This document shows, in pieces, positions 21,661 to 22,034 of a stretch of 22,034 bases of DNA. A program made the position numbers and the translations under genes. This stretch comes from CAZOOR01 sp964581505 (GTDB lineage: Bacteria; Bacteroidota; Ignavibacteria; Kapaibacteriales; UBA2268), in assembly GCA_964581505.1 (NCBI GenBank), contig CAZOOR010000050.1, positions 1-22,034 of the forward strand. Reading direction: 5' to 3'. The notes below the pieces were generated by a model. The model made no database searches and was not told the DNA's origin. It worked only from the letters and a program-made list of their open reading frames with translations. Every line of letters starts with the position of its first letter. Within the stretch, counting starts at the first letter, position 1.

Positions 21661-22034
21661 TTATGTAATTAAATCAATTTTAACTCTATCACCAAATCTG
21701 ATAGATAATTGTTGAATTGTTAAAGCCCAATTTTGTAATGGTACTGTCCATTTTTTCCTGATTTGACAATATGCCAAATAAATAATCTTTAGAAGTGCCA
21801 TATCGCTGGTAAATGGTCCCTTGGTTTTCGTTACTTTGCGTATCTGGCGGTGAAAGCCTTCTACTGTGTTGGTCGTATAGATTAACTTTCTTATCTCCGG
21901 TGTATAATCAAAATATGTCGATAGACATAACCAGTTATTTCGCCATGACCTGATTACTAATGGATACTTTTTGCCCCATTTTTCTTCTAAATTATCCAAC
22001 TCTGTTTCTGCTGTTTCTATTGTATCGGCCTTAT
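21661..22034 (-). CDS. IS256-family (Mutator-type) transposase, C-terminal part (partial)
   Basis: The visible C-terminus is about 125 aa. The frame is open through the right edge, reading KADTIETAETELDNLEEKW before the internal TTG at 21999. The core string LIYTTNTVEGFHRQIRKVTK carries the conserved Glu of the DDE triad and is characteristic of IS256/Mutator transposases. TKGPFTSDMALLKIIYLA and the KKWTVPLQNWALTIQQLSIRF tail follow. The catalytic aspartates lie outside the window. A DNA-cutting enzyme that mobilises its own element; no frameshift is seen in the part shown. Confidence 0.92.
   Translation of the reverse strand, partial: KADTIETAETELDNLEEKWGKKYPLVIRSWRNNWLCLSTYFDYTPEIRKLIYTTNTVEGFHRQIRKVTKTKGPFTSDMALLKIIYLAYCQIRKKWTVPLQNWALTIQQLSIRFGDRVKIDLIT

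Larger units (their letters stand above)
21598..22034 (-). mobile_element. Right-edge fragment of an IS256-family insertion sequence
   Basis: The element runs from a probable terminal inverted repeat that begins GTGTAAATTAAACTCTGTCT at 21598 to beyond the window edge. Transposase coding sequence starts at 21661 and continues open to 22034. About 60 bp lie between the transposase stop and the terminal repeat. The other end and the target duplication are outside the window. It inserted about 100 bp upstream of the T9SS cargo gene start (21495). Confidence 0.75.

Overview
The window (22,034 bp, A+T-rich) looks like a chromosomal segment of a bacterium of the Bacteroidota/Chlorobiota/Kapabacteria side of the FCB group. 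The basis is a secreted multidomain protein that ends in a type IX secretion (Por) C-terminal sorting domain, the cinA-tsaD pair, poor Shine-Dalgarno sequences before many genes, and low G+C. This placement is inference; there is no rRNA or marker gene to settle it. Almost all genes are on the minus strand; the aldehyde dehydrogenase at the left is the only complete plus-strand gene.

Layout. 1-86: the C-terminal tail of an unidentified plus-strand gene. 87-421: a gene-poor stretch with a dispersed repeat. 422-1801: succinate-semialdehyde dehydrogenase-type ALDH, convergent with 4094-1822 (cinA, tsaD, overlapping by ATGA). 5474-4220: a tightly packed operon (membrane protein, small conserved protein, OsmC-type protein) closed by an intrinsic terminator. 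8551-5810: an unusually A+T-rich two-gene cassette. Its first gene encodes a Ser/Thr protein kinase fused to a TIM-barrel-like region with a C-x-C-x2-C zinc site resembling tRNA-guanine transglycosylases; its second encodes a winged-helix plus PD-(D/E)xK nuclease-like protein. The kinase gene carries a one-base frameshift in the glycine-rich loop. 8557-9383: an 830-bp repeat field with no credible gene (palindromic REP-like units, a helically phased GTAG array, compound hairpin repeats). 12441-9384: a translationally coupled operon of a secreted M28 peptidase with PA and PDZ domains, an alpha/beta hydrolase and a lipoprotein. 13396-12615: a DUF1778/GNAT toxin-antitoxin pair with a perfect palindromic operator. 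16285-13573: a DNA methyltransferase and its probable restriction endonuclease. 16833-16357: a small membrane-anchored protein gene interrupted by an in-frame TGA. 17701-16937: truA. 19155-17773: tyrosine phenol-lyase type beta-eliminating lyase with a strong terminator. 21495-19558: T9SS cargo protein. 21598 to the right edge: the end of an IS256-family insertion sequence.

How it fits together. Housekeeping genes (tsaD, cinA, truA) and catabolic or secreted functions (ALDH, tyrosine phenol-lyase, M28 peptidase, propeller/Fn3 protein) are interleaved with two A+T-rich accessory islands: the kinase/nuclease cassette, and the toxin-antitoxin plus restriction-modification block. Both islands carry defence or addiction-type proteins, and both contain a gene damaged by a single small mutation. 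The kinase/TGT-like/nuclease cassette is the best candidate for an undescribed system; its role in defence or nucleic-acid modification is inference from domain content only.
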